Assembly (NCBI RefSeq): GCF_003427025.1
Contig: NZ_QVAI01000006.1
Coordinates: 62,001-126,000, forward strand
Origin: Jiangella endophytica
GTDB taxonomy: Bacteria > Actinomycetota > Actinomycetes > Jiangellales > Jiangellaceae
Reading direction: 5' to 3'
DNA length: 64,000 bases
A model generated the notes under the pieces. It was not told the DNA's origin, searched no databases, and was given only the letters and a program-made list of their open reading frames with translations. Positions 1 to 7,669 of the stretch are shown piece after piece. Both the position numbers and the translations under genes were made by a program. The first letter of the stretch is position 1. The number at the start of each line of letters is the position of its first letter.

Positions 1-64
1 CCCGCCGCCAGGGGTGACCGGAGTCGCCCCTGCCCGAGCCGGGCCGGCGAGTCCACCAGCGCTG

Positions 65-769
65 TCACAGGGCCGCCGCCACGGCGTCGTCGATGAGGAT
101 GCGCCACGACCGCACCAGCGCTGCGTCGATGTAGGCCTTCCACGAGCCGCCCGGACGGACCCGGCTGCCGACGTGGAACTGGCGGACGCCGGCGCGGGCC
201 AGCCACGGCACGTGGTCGGGCTCGAGGCCGCCGCCGGCCATGATGACGTCGGCCGCCGTCGCCGAGCCGGCCGCTCGGGAGCACAGCTCGTCCAGACCCG
301 AGCCGACGCCGCGGGCGGAGCCGGCGCTGAGCACCGCGTCGAGGCCGGGCAGCCCGGGCACGACCGCCCACGCGTCGTCGAGGTCGAGGCAGTGGTCGAT
401 GGCGCGGTGGAACGTCCACGCCCGGCCGTCCAGTTCGTCGGCCAGTGCCAGCGTCGCCTCGACGTCGATCTCGGCGTTGAGGCCGAGGAAGCCGAGCACG
501 AAGCCGTCGGCACCGGCGTTCGCGAGCTGGTGGGCGGCGATGCGCAGCCGGGCCAGCTCCGAGCCGCTGGTCGAGAACCCGTCGTTGGCTCGCAGCATGA
601 CGCGCAGCGGCAGGTCGCAGTCGCGTTTGAGGTCGCGGACGGTGTCGAGGGACGGGGTCAGCCCGTCGGCGTCCATATCGGCGACGACCTCGAGGCGGTC
701 GGCGCCGCCCTCGACCGCGCCGGGCACGTCGCCCGGCCCCAGGGCGATGACCTCCAGCAGCGGACGCAC
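65..769 (-). CDS. cutC: CutC family protein
   Basis: A TIM-barrel protein of the CutC family (historically 'copper homeostasis protein', actual reaction unproven). The chain begins RPLLEVIALGPGD, the typical first strand of the family, and carries the family pattern of a mid-protein FHRAID and a late VIMAGGGL. The open frame extends to a GTG at 802, but homologues begin right at the LLEV strand, so I prefer the GTG at 769, giving about 234 residues against the usual 200-250. It is divergent from the small gene at 825, with about 55 bases between them that must hold both promoters. Not linked functionally to the mycofactocin genes downstream as far as I can see. Confidence 0.85.
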   Translation of the reverse strand: MRPLLEVIALGPGDVPGAVEGGADRLEVVADMDADGLTPSLDTVRDLKRDCDLPLRVMLRANDGFSTSGSELARLRIAAHQLANAGADGFVLGFLGLNAEIDVEATLALADELDGRAWTFHRAIDHCLDLDDAWAVVPGLPGLDAVLSAGSARGVGSGLDELCSRAAGSATAADVIMAGGGLEPDHVPWLARAGVRQFHVGSRVRPGGSWKAYIDAALVRSWRILIDDAVAAAL

Positions 770-824
770 GTGGATAGTGTGCCAGCTACGGGCGTCCGGC
801 ACCCTTCATGGCACGATCGACATC

Positions 825-1166
825 GTGGTCGACGACGTGATGCTCGTGGCGCGGGCGATGGTCCTGCGCGACCTCGGCGCGCGCCGGCTCGACGTCGCCG
901 CCGCGGTCGACGTTCTGGAGGCCGCACTGACCGAACGCCGTTGGTGGGTGGAGCAGTGGCCCGACGGCGCGGCGTTCGTGGCCGGCCAGCTGGCCCAGGA
1001 CGTCCAGGATCGTCTGCTCGACGCCGGGGTGGGCCGGTGGCCGATGTGCGAGTCGTGCACCGACGAGGAGCCGCACGAACTGCGGATCGAGCCCGAACTC
1101 GGGCCCGATCCGCAGTGGGTGTGTGAGAAGTCCGGCCGGCTGGCCGCGCCGCTCGGGGCGCTCTAG
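825..1166 (+). CDS. hypothetical protein with Cys pairs
   Basis: A 113-residue protein of unknown function. GTG at 825 and ATG at 840 are both possible starts; neither has a strong ribosome site. The N-terminal half looks alpha-helical (MLVARAMVLRDLGARRLDVA), and the C-terminal half has a CESC pair and a later VCEKSG cysteine, which could bind a metal, but no fold is recognised. Codon usage is typical of the genome (G/C in third positions), which argues for a real gene. It ends two bases before the convergent small gene at 1169. Confidence 0.6.
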   Translation: MVDDVMLVARAMVLRDLGARRLDVAAAVDVLEAALTERRWWVEQWPDGAAFVAGQLAQDVQDRLLDAGVGRWPMCESCTDEEPHELRIEPELGPDPQWVCEKSGRLAAPLGAL

Positions 1167-1168
1167 CC

Positions 1169-1309
1169 TCAGGCCGCCCGGACGTGTCCGGGTCGTGCGT
1201 CGTCGGCGGGGACCCAACGCTGCTCCGTCCGCGCGCGGCCGGAGATGTCGGTCACCGTCACCCAGCGGGCCACGAGCGTGGGGCGCTGGACCTGCGTCAT
1301 CGTCACCAT
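1169..1309 (-). CDS. small conserved-looking protein, 46 aa
   Basis: A short gene with an ATG at 1309 preceded by a strong ribosome binding site (GGAGGAGCGGAC directly upstream). The product has the central pattern RWVTVTDISGRARTEQRW, a Trp-x-x-x-Thr-Asp-x-x-Gly-Arg motif that I recall from many very short actinobacterial proteins of unknown role; that recollection should be checked. It runs convergently with the gene at 825-1166, leaving two bases between stops. Its promoter must lie in 1310-1468, shared with mftD on the other strand. Confidence 0.6.
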   Translation of the reverse strand: MVTMTQVQRPTLVARWVTVTDISGRARTEQRWVPADDARPGHVRAA

Positions 1310-1343
1310 GTCCGCTCCTCCGGCCACTTGTGAGTCAGGTGTT

Positions 1344-1362
1344 GTTCACCTTCTGTTCACCT
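1344..1362. promoter_or_regulatory. direct repeat in shared promoter region
   Basis: Two copies of GTTCACCT start at 1344 and 1355, exactly 11 bases apart, so they lie on the same face of the helix. The region separates the divergent 46-aa gene and mftD. This layout suits a dimeric activator or repressor, but the protein is not known. Confidence 0.3.
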
Positions 1363-1405
1363 AGAGTACCAGGCACGTTCGCCGGAATTCTTCCCGCTTC
1401 ATTTT

Positions 1406-1418
1406 GGCCCTCAGTGCC
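1406..1418 (+). promoter_or_regulatory. candidate MftR operator before mftD
   Basis: GGCCCTCAGTGCC is a 5-3-5 inverted repeat with one mismatched pair. It matches the perfect GGCAC-N3-GTGCC palindrome between mftA and mftR, and the similarity continues into the flank (GTGCCATTA in both). A -10-like TATTCT follows at 1421-1426 and a weak TTCATT lies about 17 bases upstream of it, so a protein bound here would cover the promoter. Binding by MftR is an inference from the shared site. Confidence 0.5.
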
Positions 1419-1468
1419 ATTATTCTGGAGGGAACGGCACGCAGACGTGCCGACCCGCGAGGTCAGAG

Positions 1469-2653
1469 GTGACGATGTTCGGCAGGAACAAGTGGTTCGA
1501 GACCGTGGCCGAAGCCGAGCGGCGAGCCCGTCGGCAGCTGCCGACGTCGGTGTACGGAGCGCTGGTGGCCGGCTCCGAGAAAGGGCTGACGCTGCGCGAC
1601 AACCTCGCCGCGTTCACCGAACTCGGGTTCGCGCCGCACGTCGCCGCCACGTCGGACAAGCGCGACCTGTCCACGCAGGTCATGGGGCAGCCCATCGCGC
1701 TGCCGGTGATCCTGTCGCCGACCGGCGTGCAGGCCGTGCACCCCGACGGCGAGGTCGCCGTCGCCCGCGCCGGCGCCAACCGCGGCACCGCCATGGGGCT
1801 GAGCTCGTTCGCGAGCCGCTCCATCGAGGACGTCGTCGCGGCCAACCCCAAGGCGTTCTTCCAGATCTACTGGCTGGGCAGCCGCGACGAGATCCTGCGC
1901 GTCATCGACCGCGCCCGCCGCGCCGGCGCCGCCGGCCTGATCCTCACCCTCGACTGGTCGTTCAGCAACGGCCGCGACTGGGGCAGCCCGTCCATCCCGG
2001 AGCGCCTCGACCTCAAGACCATGGCGCGGTTCGCGCCGCAGGTGCTGCCGCACCCGAGTTGGCTGCTGCGCTACCTGCGCGCCGGGAAGCTGCCCGACCT
2101 CACGACGCCCAACCTCGAGGACACCGACGGCGTCGCGCCCACCTTCTTCGGCGCCTACGGCCAGTGGATCCAGACGCCGCCGGCCACCTGGGATGACGTC
2201 GCCTGGCTGCGCTCGCAGTGGGACGGGCCGTTCATGCTCAAGGGCGTCATGCGGGTCGACGACGCCAAGCGCGCGGTCGACGCCGGGGTCAGCGCCATCT
2301 CAGTGTCCAACCACGGCGGCAACAACCTCGACGGCACGCCGGCCGCGGTCCGCTCGCTGCGCTCCGTCGTCGAGGCCGTCGGCTCTCAGATCGACGTCGT
2401 CCAGGACGGCGGCATCCGGCGCGGCAGTGACGTCGTGAAGTCGCTGGCACTGGGCGCGAAGGCCGTCATGATCGGCCGGGCGTACCTCTGGGGCCTGGCG
2501 GCGAACGGGCAGGCCGGCGTCGAGAACGTCCTCGACATCCTCCACGGCGGCATCGACTCCGCACTGCGCGGGCTCGGCAGGTCCTCCGTCCGCGACCTCA
2601 CCCCCGAGGACCTCGTCATCCCGCCCGGCTTCCACCGCACGTTCGGCGCCTGA
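1469..2653 (+). CDS. mftD: MftD, pre-mycofactocin synthase
   Basis: FMN-dependent enzyme of the alpha-hydroxy-acid oxidase (LldD) fold. In the mycofactocin pathway MftD acts on the AHDP intermediate released by MftE, oxidatively deaminating it to pre-mycofactocin. At 394 residues it has the family size and shows the FMN-barrel landmarks: SPTGVQAVHPDGE near the start, VSNHGGNNLDG, then DGGIRRGSDVVKSLALGAKAV. GTG 1469 or ATG 1475 may start it; AGAGG lies just upstream of both. It is transcribed toward mftF1, separated from the rest of the operon but behind a shared operator motif. It is the only gene of the core set on the plus strand at this end. Confidence 0.93.
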   Translation: MTMFGRNKWFETVAEAERRARRQLPTSVYGALVAGSEKGLTLRDNLAAFTELGFAPHVAATSDKRDLSTQVMGQPIALPVILSPTGVQAVHPDGEVAVARAGANRGTAMGLSSFASRSIEDVVAANPKAFFQIYWLGSRDEILRVIDRARRAGAAGLILTLDWSFSNGRDWGSPSIPERLDLKTMARFAPQVLPHPSWLLRYLRAGKLPDLTTPNLEDTDGVAPTFFGAYGQWIQTPPATWDDVAWLRSQWDGPFMLKGVMRVDDAKRAVDAGVSAISVSNHGGNNLDGTPAAVRSLRSVVEAVGSQIDVVQDGGIRRGSDVVKSLALGAKAVMIGRAYLWGLAANGQAGVENVLDILHGGIDSALRGLGRSSVRDLTPEDLVIPPGFHRTFGA

Positions 2654-2678
2654 CGCCACGCGCCGCGCGTGGCCCGAC

Positions 2679-2749
2679 GTTGATCTTGGAGTTCTTCGGC
2701 AATCGCAGGTGATTTGTCCGGTAGATGCCCGAAGAACTCCAAGATCAAC
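2679..2749. repeat. palindromic repeat, possible terminator
   Basis: Perfect 21-base arms at 2679-2699 and 2729-2749 enclose a 29-base loop. It begins GTTGATCTTGGAG, close to the GTTGATCATGGAG of the palindromes at 3686 and 38494, so it seems to belong to the same repeat family. It sits between the convergent mftD and mftF1 and could terminate both, though there is no T tract. The mftF1 stop codon (2745-2747) lies inside the right arm. Confidence 0.75.
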
Positions 2750-4232
2750 TTTGAGAGGTGGGCCGGCGCGGGAGGAGCGGCTGGGCCGTGCGGGCGCGGA
2801 TCGCGCCGCGCCACACGCCGGTGCCGTAGGCGAGGTCGTCGGCGGTGCTGGCGAGCGTCCAGCGGACCGGATCCAACGACGGGCGCAGCCGCAGCCAGTC
2901 GTGGACGGCCGGGGCGGCCAGCAGCGCCGCCAGCGTGACCAGCCGGCGGCGACGGCGCCCGGACATGGCTGCGGCAGCGACCGCGGCCGGCAGCGCCAGC
3001 TGGGTGACGGCGCGGCCGGTGCTGGTGAGAGTCGCGACGGTCGCCTCGGCGATCATCGGGGCGGCCGCCGACGACGGGATCGCGTCCCGGCGCAGCCGGA
3101 CGGCCAGCCGGGCCGTCGCGAGCGCGCCCGCCGCCGTCGCCAGCACCGGCCGGCGGGCGAGGAGCAGGGCCATCACCGCCGCAGGCCAGGGCGCCAGCAC
3201 CAGCGGGGCCAGGCGGCCGGGGTGGCGGCGGGCCAGCGGGCCGGCCGAGGTGCCGTAGTGGTGGCGGCGCCGCAGCCAGGCCGGCCAGCTCGCCGGCTCG
3301 GCATGTGCGACGGTGACCGAGGGGTCGTAGCGGACCCGCCCACCCCCGCCGATCAGCCGCCACACCGCGTCGACGTCCTCGCCGTAGCGCAACGCCTCGT
3401 CGAACCCGTCCAGAGCCGAGCGCCGGACCAGCAGTGCCGCCGTCGGCACGTAGGAGATCCGTCCGCCGGGCCGGACCAGCGCCTCGTCCGGGCCCAGGTC
3501 CAGCGGCGACCGCGCGGCCGCGAACGCGCCGAGCACCCGCCCGGCGTCAGGTGCGACGACCGGCACGATCCGCGGCGCGACGGCGACGACGGCGGGGTCG
3601 GCGAAGTGTCCGGCCAGCCGCCGCAGCCACCCCGGCGACGGGACGCAGTCGCTGTCGACGAACGCCACCACCTCGCCGGACAGAAGTTGATCATGGAGAA
3701 ATGCTGGTTCCGCGGCCGCTGGATCCTGCGTTTCTCCGTGATCGACTCGGGGAGGGGCGGCAGGCCTGGGGGCGAGGGCGGCGAGGCCGGTGTTGCGGGC
3801 GGCGGCGGGCCCGCCGGACTCCGGCCGCCGCAGCAGCCGTGCACCGTGGCGGGCCGCGACCGAGGCCACCGCCGCGGGGTCGGCGGAGCCGTCGTCGACC
3901 ACCAGGACGTCGGCGCCGGCCAGCGCGCCGAGGCAGCGGTCCAGCGCGGCCGCCCGGTCGCGGACCGGCACGATCACCGTCGCCCCCGCGGCCCGCACGG
4001 TGGCCGGCCGCGGATGCGCCACACCGGCGTCGACCAGCCGACGGGCCAGCCGGCCGGTGCGCTCGTCGGTCACGGAGCCGTCCGCACGCAGCCGCGCGAA
4101 CGCCGCCACCCCGGCCGGCGACAGTCGCAGCGCTCGCCGGGGCGAGCCGCCGAGCAGCACCCGTCCGCCGTCGAGAACGCGGGCGTCGCGGTCCAGCACC
4201 ACCCCGAACCCGGCGGGCAAGGCAGGAGTCAC
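2745..4232 (-). CDS. mftF: MftF glycosyltransferase, copy 1, with inserted repeat
   Basis: GT2-type glycosyltransferase, expected to add glucose units to pre-mycofactocin. The 495-residue chain has an N-terminal PqqD-like segment, the GT-A start (TVIVPVRDRAAALDRC, about 85-100), VVDDGSAD at 111-118, the DxD-type motif FVDSD at 191-195, the YGEDVD and RRHHYGTS blocks, and a C-terminal region with likely membrane helices. Residues about 154-183 have no counterpart in copy 2; 163-183 are encoded by a palindromic repeat (3686-3746), so the insert falls about ten residues before the DxD. The reading frame is intact. GTG 4232 overlaps the mftE stop (GTGA). Confidence 0.9.
   Translation of the reverse strand: MTPALPAGFGVVLDRDARVLDGGRVLLGGSPRRALRLSPAGVAAFARLRADGSVTDERTGRLARRLVDAGVAHPRPATVRAAGATVIVPVRDRAAALDRCLGALAGADVLVVDDGSADPAAVASVAARHGARLLRRPESGGPAAARNTGLAALAPRPAAPPRVDHGETQDPAAAEPAFLHDQLLSGEVVAFVDSDCVPSPGWLRRLAGHFADPAVVAVAPRIVPVVAPDAGRVLGAFAAARSPLDLGPDEALVRPGGRISYVPTAALLVRRSALDGFDEALRYGEDVDAVWRLIGGGGRVRYDPSVTVAHAEPASWPAWLRRRHHYGTSAGPLARRHPGRLAPLVLAPWPAAVMALLLARRPVLATAAGALATARLAVRLRRDAIPSSAAAPMIAEATVATLTSTGRAVTQLALPAAVAAAAMSGRRRRRLVTLAALLAAPAVHDWLRLRPSLDPVRWTLASTADDLAYGTGVWRGAIRARTAQPLLPRRPTSQS
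3686..3746. repeat. palindromic element inserted in mftF1
   Basis: Arms GTTGATCATGGAGAAA (3686-3701) and TTTCTCCGTGATCGAC (3731-3746) pair with two mismatches, enclosing 29 bases. It is read in frame in mftF1 as VDHGE...FLHDQL. The element at 38494-38554 has the same arms and would encode nearly the same peptide. The downstream flank (CTCGGGGAGGGG here, CTCGGTGGTGGGG there) is also alike, so the mobile unit is probably a little longer than the palindrome. Confidence 0.85.
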
Positions 4233-4903
4233 GGGCGGCTCACCCAGGCGGCCACCGCGGTGACGAGGTCGGCGACCAGGCCCTCGAAGATCGTCCGGCC
4301 GGCCTCCGCCGAGGCGCCGGCCGGGTCGCCCAGCACGCCGTTGGGGCTGACCGCCCGGACCCCGCCGGAGCGCAGCGCCGGCAACAGCTCCGCCAGCGGC
4401 GCCACCGCGCCGGCCTCGGCCGCGGCCAGCGACACCCGCGACGCGTCGAGGTGCAGCTGCAGCGACGTCTCGACGTAGCCGGCGTGCGCGTCGCCGTCCC
4501 AGCGCGGGAACCAGGCCAGGACGTCACGCGACTCAGCCGTCAGCGTGGCCAGTGCCGCCCGGACGGCCGCCAGGTTGCCGCCGTGGCCGGACACCACCAG
4601 CAGCCGCGGGAACGTCACCGACGCCGAGCGGCCCAGCTCGACCAGCACGTGGGTCAACGCCTCGGTCCCGATGGACACCGTGCCGGGGAAGTCCTGGTGC
4701 TCGCCGCTGGCGCCGTACGGCAGCGGCGGCGCCACCACGACGTCGTCGCGCACCGAGGCCAGCGCGGCGCAGAGCGCGGCCGCGACGTCGGCGTCCGTCG
4801 ACAGGGGCAGGTGCGGCCCGTGCTGCTCGGTGGACCCGAGCGGCAGTGCGAGGATCGCCTCGCCAGGAACCGACGGCCACCGCAACTCCCCCAACGGCCT
4901 CAC
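4229..4903 (-). CDS. mftE: MftE, mycofactocin peptidase (creatininase family)
   Basis: Creatininase-like metallopeptidase that cuts the MftC-modified precursor to free the C-terminal Val-Tyr derived AHDP. The 224 residues show the metal-site pattern of the family: GSTEQHGPHLPLSTDAD near the start, GEHQDFPGTVSIG, VVSGHGGN, and a later GDAHAGYVETS. GTG at 4903 overlaps the stop of the VWA gene (GTGA) and its own stop overlaps the mftF1 start, so VWA, mftE and mftF1 are translationally coupled. Confidence 0.93.
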   Translation of the reverse strand: MRPLGELRWPSVPGEAILALPLGSTEQHGPHLPLSTDADVAAALCAALASVRDDVVVAPPLPYGASGEHQDFPGTVSIGTEALTHVLVELGRSASVTFPRLLVVSGHGGNLAAVRAALATLTAESRDVLAWFPRWDGDAHAGYVETSLQLHLDASRVSLAAAEAGAVAPLAELLPALRSGGVRAVSPNGVLGDPAGASAEAGRTIFEGLVADLVTAVAAWVSRP

Positions 4904-5865
4904 TGAGCGAACACCTCCCCGAGCGCCGGCGCCACCTCACGATAGCCGCCGATCCGGAACAGCCGCCCGCGGCCGAGCCGGGCGAGGTCACGGCCGAGGT
5001 CGGTGTCGTGCTCGCCGGACGTGTCCAGCAGGACGTCCAGGCGGGGCAACCGGGCGGCGAACGGCCGTGGGTCCGGGCCGGCGTTGTGCACACAGTCCGA
5101 CAGCAGCAGCACCCGGGCGTCGCGGGCCGGTGCGCGGGCCAGCTCGCGCGCGGCCACCTGCAAAGGGAACGCGACGTTGGTGAGGCCCTTGGCGGGGATC
5201 CGCACCAACGTGTCGAGCAGCCGCTGCGGCGACACCCGCTCGCCCAGGTGGGCCAGGACGGCGGCGTCGGACCAGAAGGCGATGGCCGCGACGTCGTCCG
5301 ACGACAGCTCCGCGGCCAACGCGCCCAGCGTCGCGGCCGCCGTCCGCACCCGCTCGCCGCGCATCGACCCGGACACGTCCACCAGCAACGCGACCGAACG
5401 CCGCGCCCGCACCCGCTCGCGCACGATGATGTCGTCGTCCTCGGGGACCGGGTGCTCGACCAGGTGCTCCAGGGTCCGGTCCAGGTCGATGTCGTCGGAG
5501 CCGCCGCGGTAGCGGACGCTGGCCAGCTCGCCGACGCCGCGCCGGGCGGTCACGTCGCGCCGCGGCCGCGGCACCGCCAGCCGGGCGGCGATCTGCCGGG
5601 CCCGGCGCACCACCTCGGGGTCCGGCTCGGCGTCGGCCGGGGCGGCCGCGTGCAGCGTCGCCGCCTCGTCCGTCGTCCCCGGGGCAGCCGAGCCCGGTGG
5701 GACCCGGCGCGATCCCGGCGGCCGGAGCCCGCCCGGCGCCACCAGGCTCCCCCCGCCGCCGGACGACGACACGTCGTGCAGCTGCGGGTCGGCGTCGAGC
5801 TGTTTCGGCTTCCGGCGCAGCGGCTTCAGCCCGTTCGGCGACGGCGACGAGGCCCGCCGCCGCAC
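4900..5865 (-). CDS. VWA (CoxE-like) domain protein
   Basis: A 321-residue protein with a von Willebrand A domain in its C-terminal half. The MIDAS pattern is present: DVSGSM at about 163-168, a Thr in GLTNVAFPLQ, and the Asp in LLLSDCVHNAG. The N-terminal third is charged and Pro/Gly-rich, without recognised domain. It is coupled to a MoxR ATPase upstream (24 bases) and to mftE downstream (GTGA overlap). MoxR-VWA pairs elsewhere work as metal-insertion or enzyme-maturation chaperones. The start is the only in-frame GTG after the MoxR stop codon, which happens to be in the same frame. Its role in a mycofactocin operon is inference from position. Confidence 0.85.
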   Translation of the reverse strand: MRRRASSPSPNGLKPLRRKPKQLDADPQLHDVSSSGGGGSLVAPGGLRPPGSRRVPPGSAAPGTTDEAATLHAAAPADAEPDPEVVRRARQIAARLAVPRPRRDVTARRGVGELASVRYRGGSDDIDLDRTLEHLVEHPVPEDDDIIVRERVRARRSVALLVDVSGSMRGERVRTAAATLGALAAELSSDDVAAIAFWSDAAVLAHLGERVSPQRLLDTLVRIPAKGLTNVAFPLQVAARELARAPARDARVLLLSDCVHNAGPDPRPFAARLPRLDVLLDTSGEHDTDLGRDLARLGRGRLFRIGGYREVAPALGEVFAQ

Positions 5866-5889
5866 CGGCGACGACGCCTCGACCGTCCT

Positions 5890-6804
5890 TCAACCCGGCG
5901 CGGCGGCGGCCGGCTGCAGGATGAAGTGGTCCTCCCAGATCGTCCGCAGCACCCGCTCCGGCGTGGTCTCGACGGTCTCGTCGAGGAAGATCCGCCCGGA
6001 CAGCGCCACGACCATCGCGTCGAACACGACGTCCGGGTAGCGCGGGTCCGACGTGGACGCGACGCCGGTCAGCCCCAGCAGTGAACCCGCCACCAGCGTG
6101 AGGTCGATCGCGCCGCGGACGCTGCTGCCCTGCCGGATGTCCTCGTGCTCGCGGGTCACCCGGGTGACGGCGACGGCGTCGGCGACCAGCCGCTCGTACA
6201 GCAGCGGGTCGGCCTCGGGCAGCGGTGCCCGTAACGCGACGATGCCTCGCTCGGCCTCGGCGTCCTGGTAGCCGATCGCCAGCCGGCACAGCCGGTCGTG
6301 CACGCTGGTCGACAGCCGGGTCGTGCCGACGTTGTCGAACGGGTTCATCGACGCGATCACCCGGAACGTCGGCTGCGCCGCCACGCGGCCCACCCGGGGC
6401 ACCGCGATCTCGCGCTCCGCCATCGCCGTGAGCAGCGTGTTGAGCGTGTCCTCCGGCGCCCGGTTGAACTCCTCGACGTAGAGGAAGCCGCCGGCCCGCA
6501 TGGCCGCCAGCAGCGGGCCGTCGACGAAGTTCTCCGGGCTGTAGTCCTCGCGCAGGACCCGGGCCGGGTTGTGGTGGCCGACCAGCTTCGCCGGGGTGAG
6601 GTCGGCGTTGCCCTCGACGAACACCAGCGGGATGCCCCACTCGGCCGTGATCGCGCGCAGCAGCGTGCTCTTGCTGGTGCCGGGCGGGCCTTCCAGGATG
6701 ATGTCCCGCCCGGCGGCGACGGCGGCCAGGACGAGGTCCAGCTCGCGGTCGCGGCCCACCAGGTGCGTGCGGACCCGGTCGCGGACCTGCGCCAGCACCG
6801 TCAT
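5890..6804 (-). CDS. MoxR family AAA+ ATPase
   Basis: A 304-residue AAA+ ATPase of the MoxR/CbbQ type. Walker A is GPPGTSKS (39-46, with Ser where Gly is usual), Walker B is FLYVEEFNRA (about 107-116), and the sensor-1 region reads RVIASMNPFDNVGTTRLS. AGGAGG stands four bases before the ATG. It lies eight bases after the last dehydrogenase gene and 24 bases before the VWA gene. Proteins of this class remodel client enzymes with a VWA partner; here the likely clients would be mycofactocin-dependent dehydrogenases or a metal enzyme, which is inference. Confidence 0.9.
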   Translation of the reverse strand: MTVLAQVRDRVRTHLVGRDRELDLVLAAVAAGRDIILEGPPGTSKSTLLRAITAEWGIPLVFVEGNADLTPAKLVGHHNPARVLREDYSPENFVDGPLLAAMRAGGFLYVEEFNRAPEDTLNTLLTAMAEREIAVPRVGRVAAQPTFRVIASMNPFDNVGTTRLSTSVHDRLCRLAIGYQDAEAERGIVALRAPLPEADPLLYERLVADAVAVTRVTREHEDIRQGSSVRGAIDLTLVAGSLLGLTGVASTSDPRYPDVVFDAMVVALSGRIFLDETVETTPERVLRTIWEDHFILQPAAAAPG

Positions 6805-6812
6805 GTGACCTC

Positions 6813-7655
6813 CTACTTGATGGTGTAGCCGGCGTCGACCTTCAGCTCGAGCCCGGTGACGTACCGGGACTCGTCCGAGGCGAGGAACAGCACGGCGTTG
6901 CTGATGTCGACCGGGTCCACCCACGGCACCGGTAGCGCGTTGGTCGTGGCGAAGATCGGCGCGGCGTCGTCGCGCGACGGGTGGTCCGCGTCGGGCAGGA
7001 ACAGCCGGTAGGTGGCCTCGTTCTGGATCATCCCGGTGTCGACGCCGGTCGGGTGGACGGTGTTGACGCGGATCGAGTGCGGCGCCAGCTCCAGCGCCAG
7101 CGTCCGCATCAGCCCGACGACCGCATGCTTCGACGCCGTGTACGGCGCGACGTTCGGCGTGCCCTTCAGCCCGGCGGTCGAGCTGGTGATGATGATCGAG
7201 CCGCCGGTGCGCTGCTCGATCAGGTGCGGGATCGCCGCCTTGCAGGTGTGCCAGACGCCGGTCTGGTTGATGTCGGTGACGTCCTTCCAGTCCTCCTCGG
7301 ACACCAGGTGCGACTGGTCGCCGAAGATGAAGATGCCGGCGTTGGCGCTGACGATGTCGACGTGCCCGAGCTGGGCCACGCCGTCGTCCAGCGCCGCCTT
7401 CAACGCGTCGTGGTCGCGCACGTCGGCCTTCGTCGCGACGATGCGCCGGTCCAACGCCTCCACCTGCTCGACCGTCTCGGCGAGGTCGGCCTCGGTGGCG
7501 CCCTTGTAGAACCGCGTGACGCTGGGGATGTCCTCGCAGATGTCGACCGCGATGATGTCGGCGCCCTCCTGCGCCAGCCTGATCGCGTGGCTGCGGCCCT
7601 GGCCACGCGCGGCCCCGGTGATGAACGCGACCTTGCCCTCGACCCGTCCCGCCAT
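6813..7655 (-). CDS. mycofactocin-coupled SDR, copy 4
   Basis: Short-chain dehydrogenase of the mycofactocin-associated (carveol dehydrogenase-like) family: 280 residues with [12 protein letters not shown] near the N-terminus, NAG, a TSSTAG serine, YTASK catalytic pair and a C-terminal YVTGLELKVDAG. Members hold NAD(H) tightly and pass electrons to mycofactocin instead of exchanging the nucleotide. It has the longer loop after the DICEDIPSV segment typical of the group. Its first 115 bases or so are identical in DNA to copy 3, showing recent duplication or conversion. Confidence 0.88.
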   Translation of the reverse strand: MAGRVEGKVAFITGAARGQGRSHAIRLAQEGADIIAVDICEDIPSVTRFYKGATEADLAETVEQVEALDRRIVATKADVRDHDALKAALDDGVAQLGHVDIVSANAGIFIFGDQSHLVSEEDWKDVTDINQTGVWHTCKAAIPHLIEQRTGGSIIITSSTAGLKGTPNVAPYTASKHAVVGLMRTLALELAPHSIRVNTVHPTGVDTGMIQNEATYRLFLPDADHPSRDDAAPIFATTNALPVPWVDPVDISNAVLFLASDESRYVTGLELKVDAGYTIK

Positions 7656-7669
7656 CGATTCGGCTCCTC

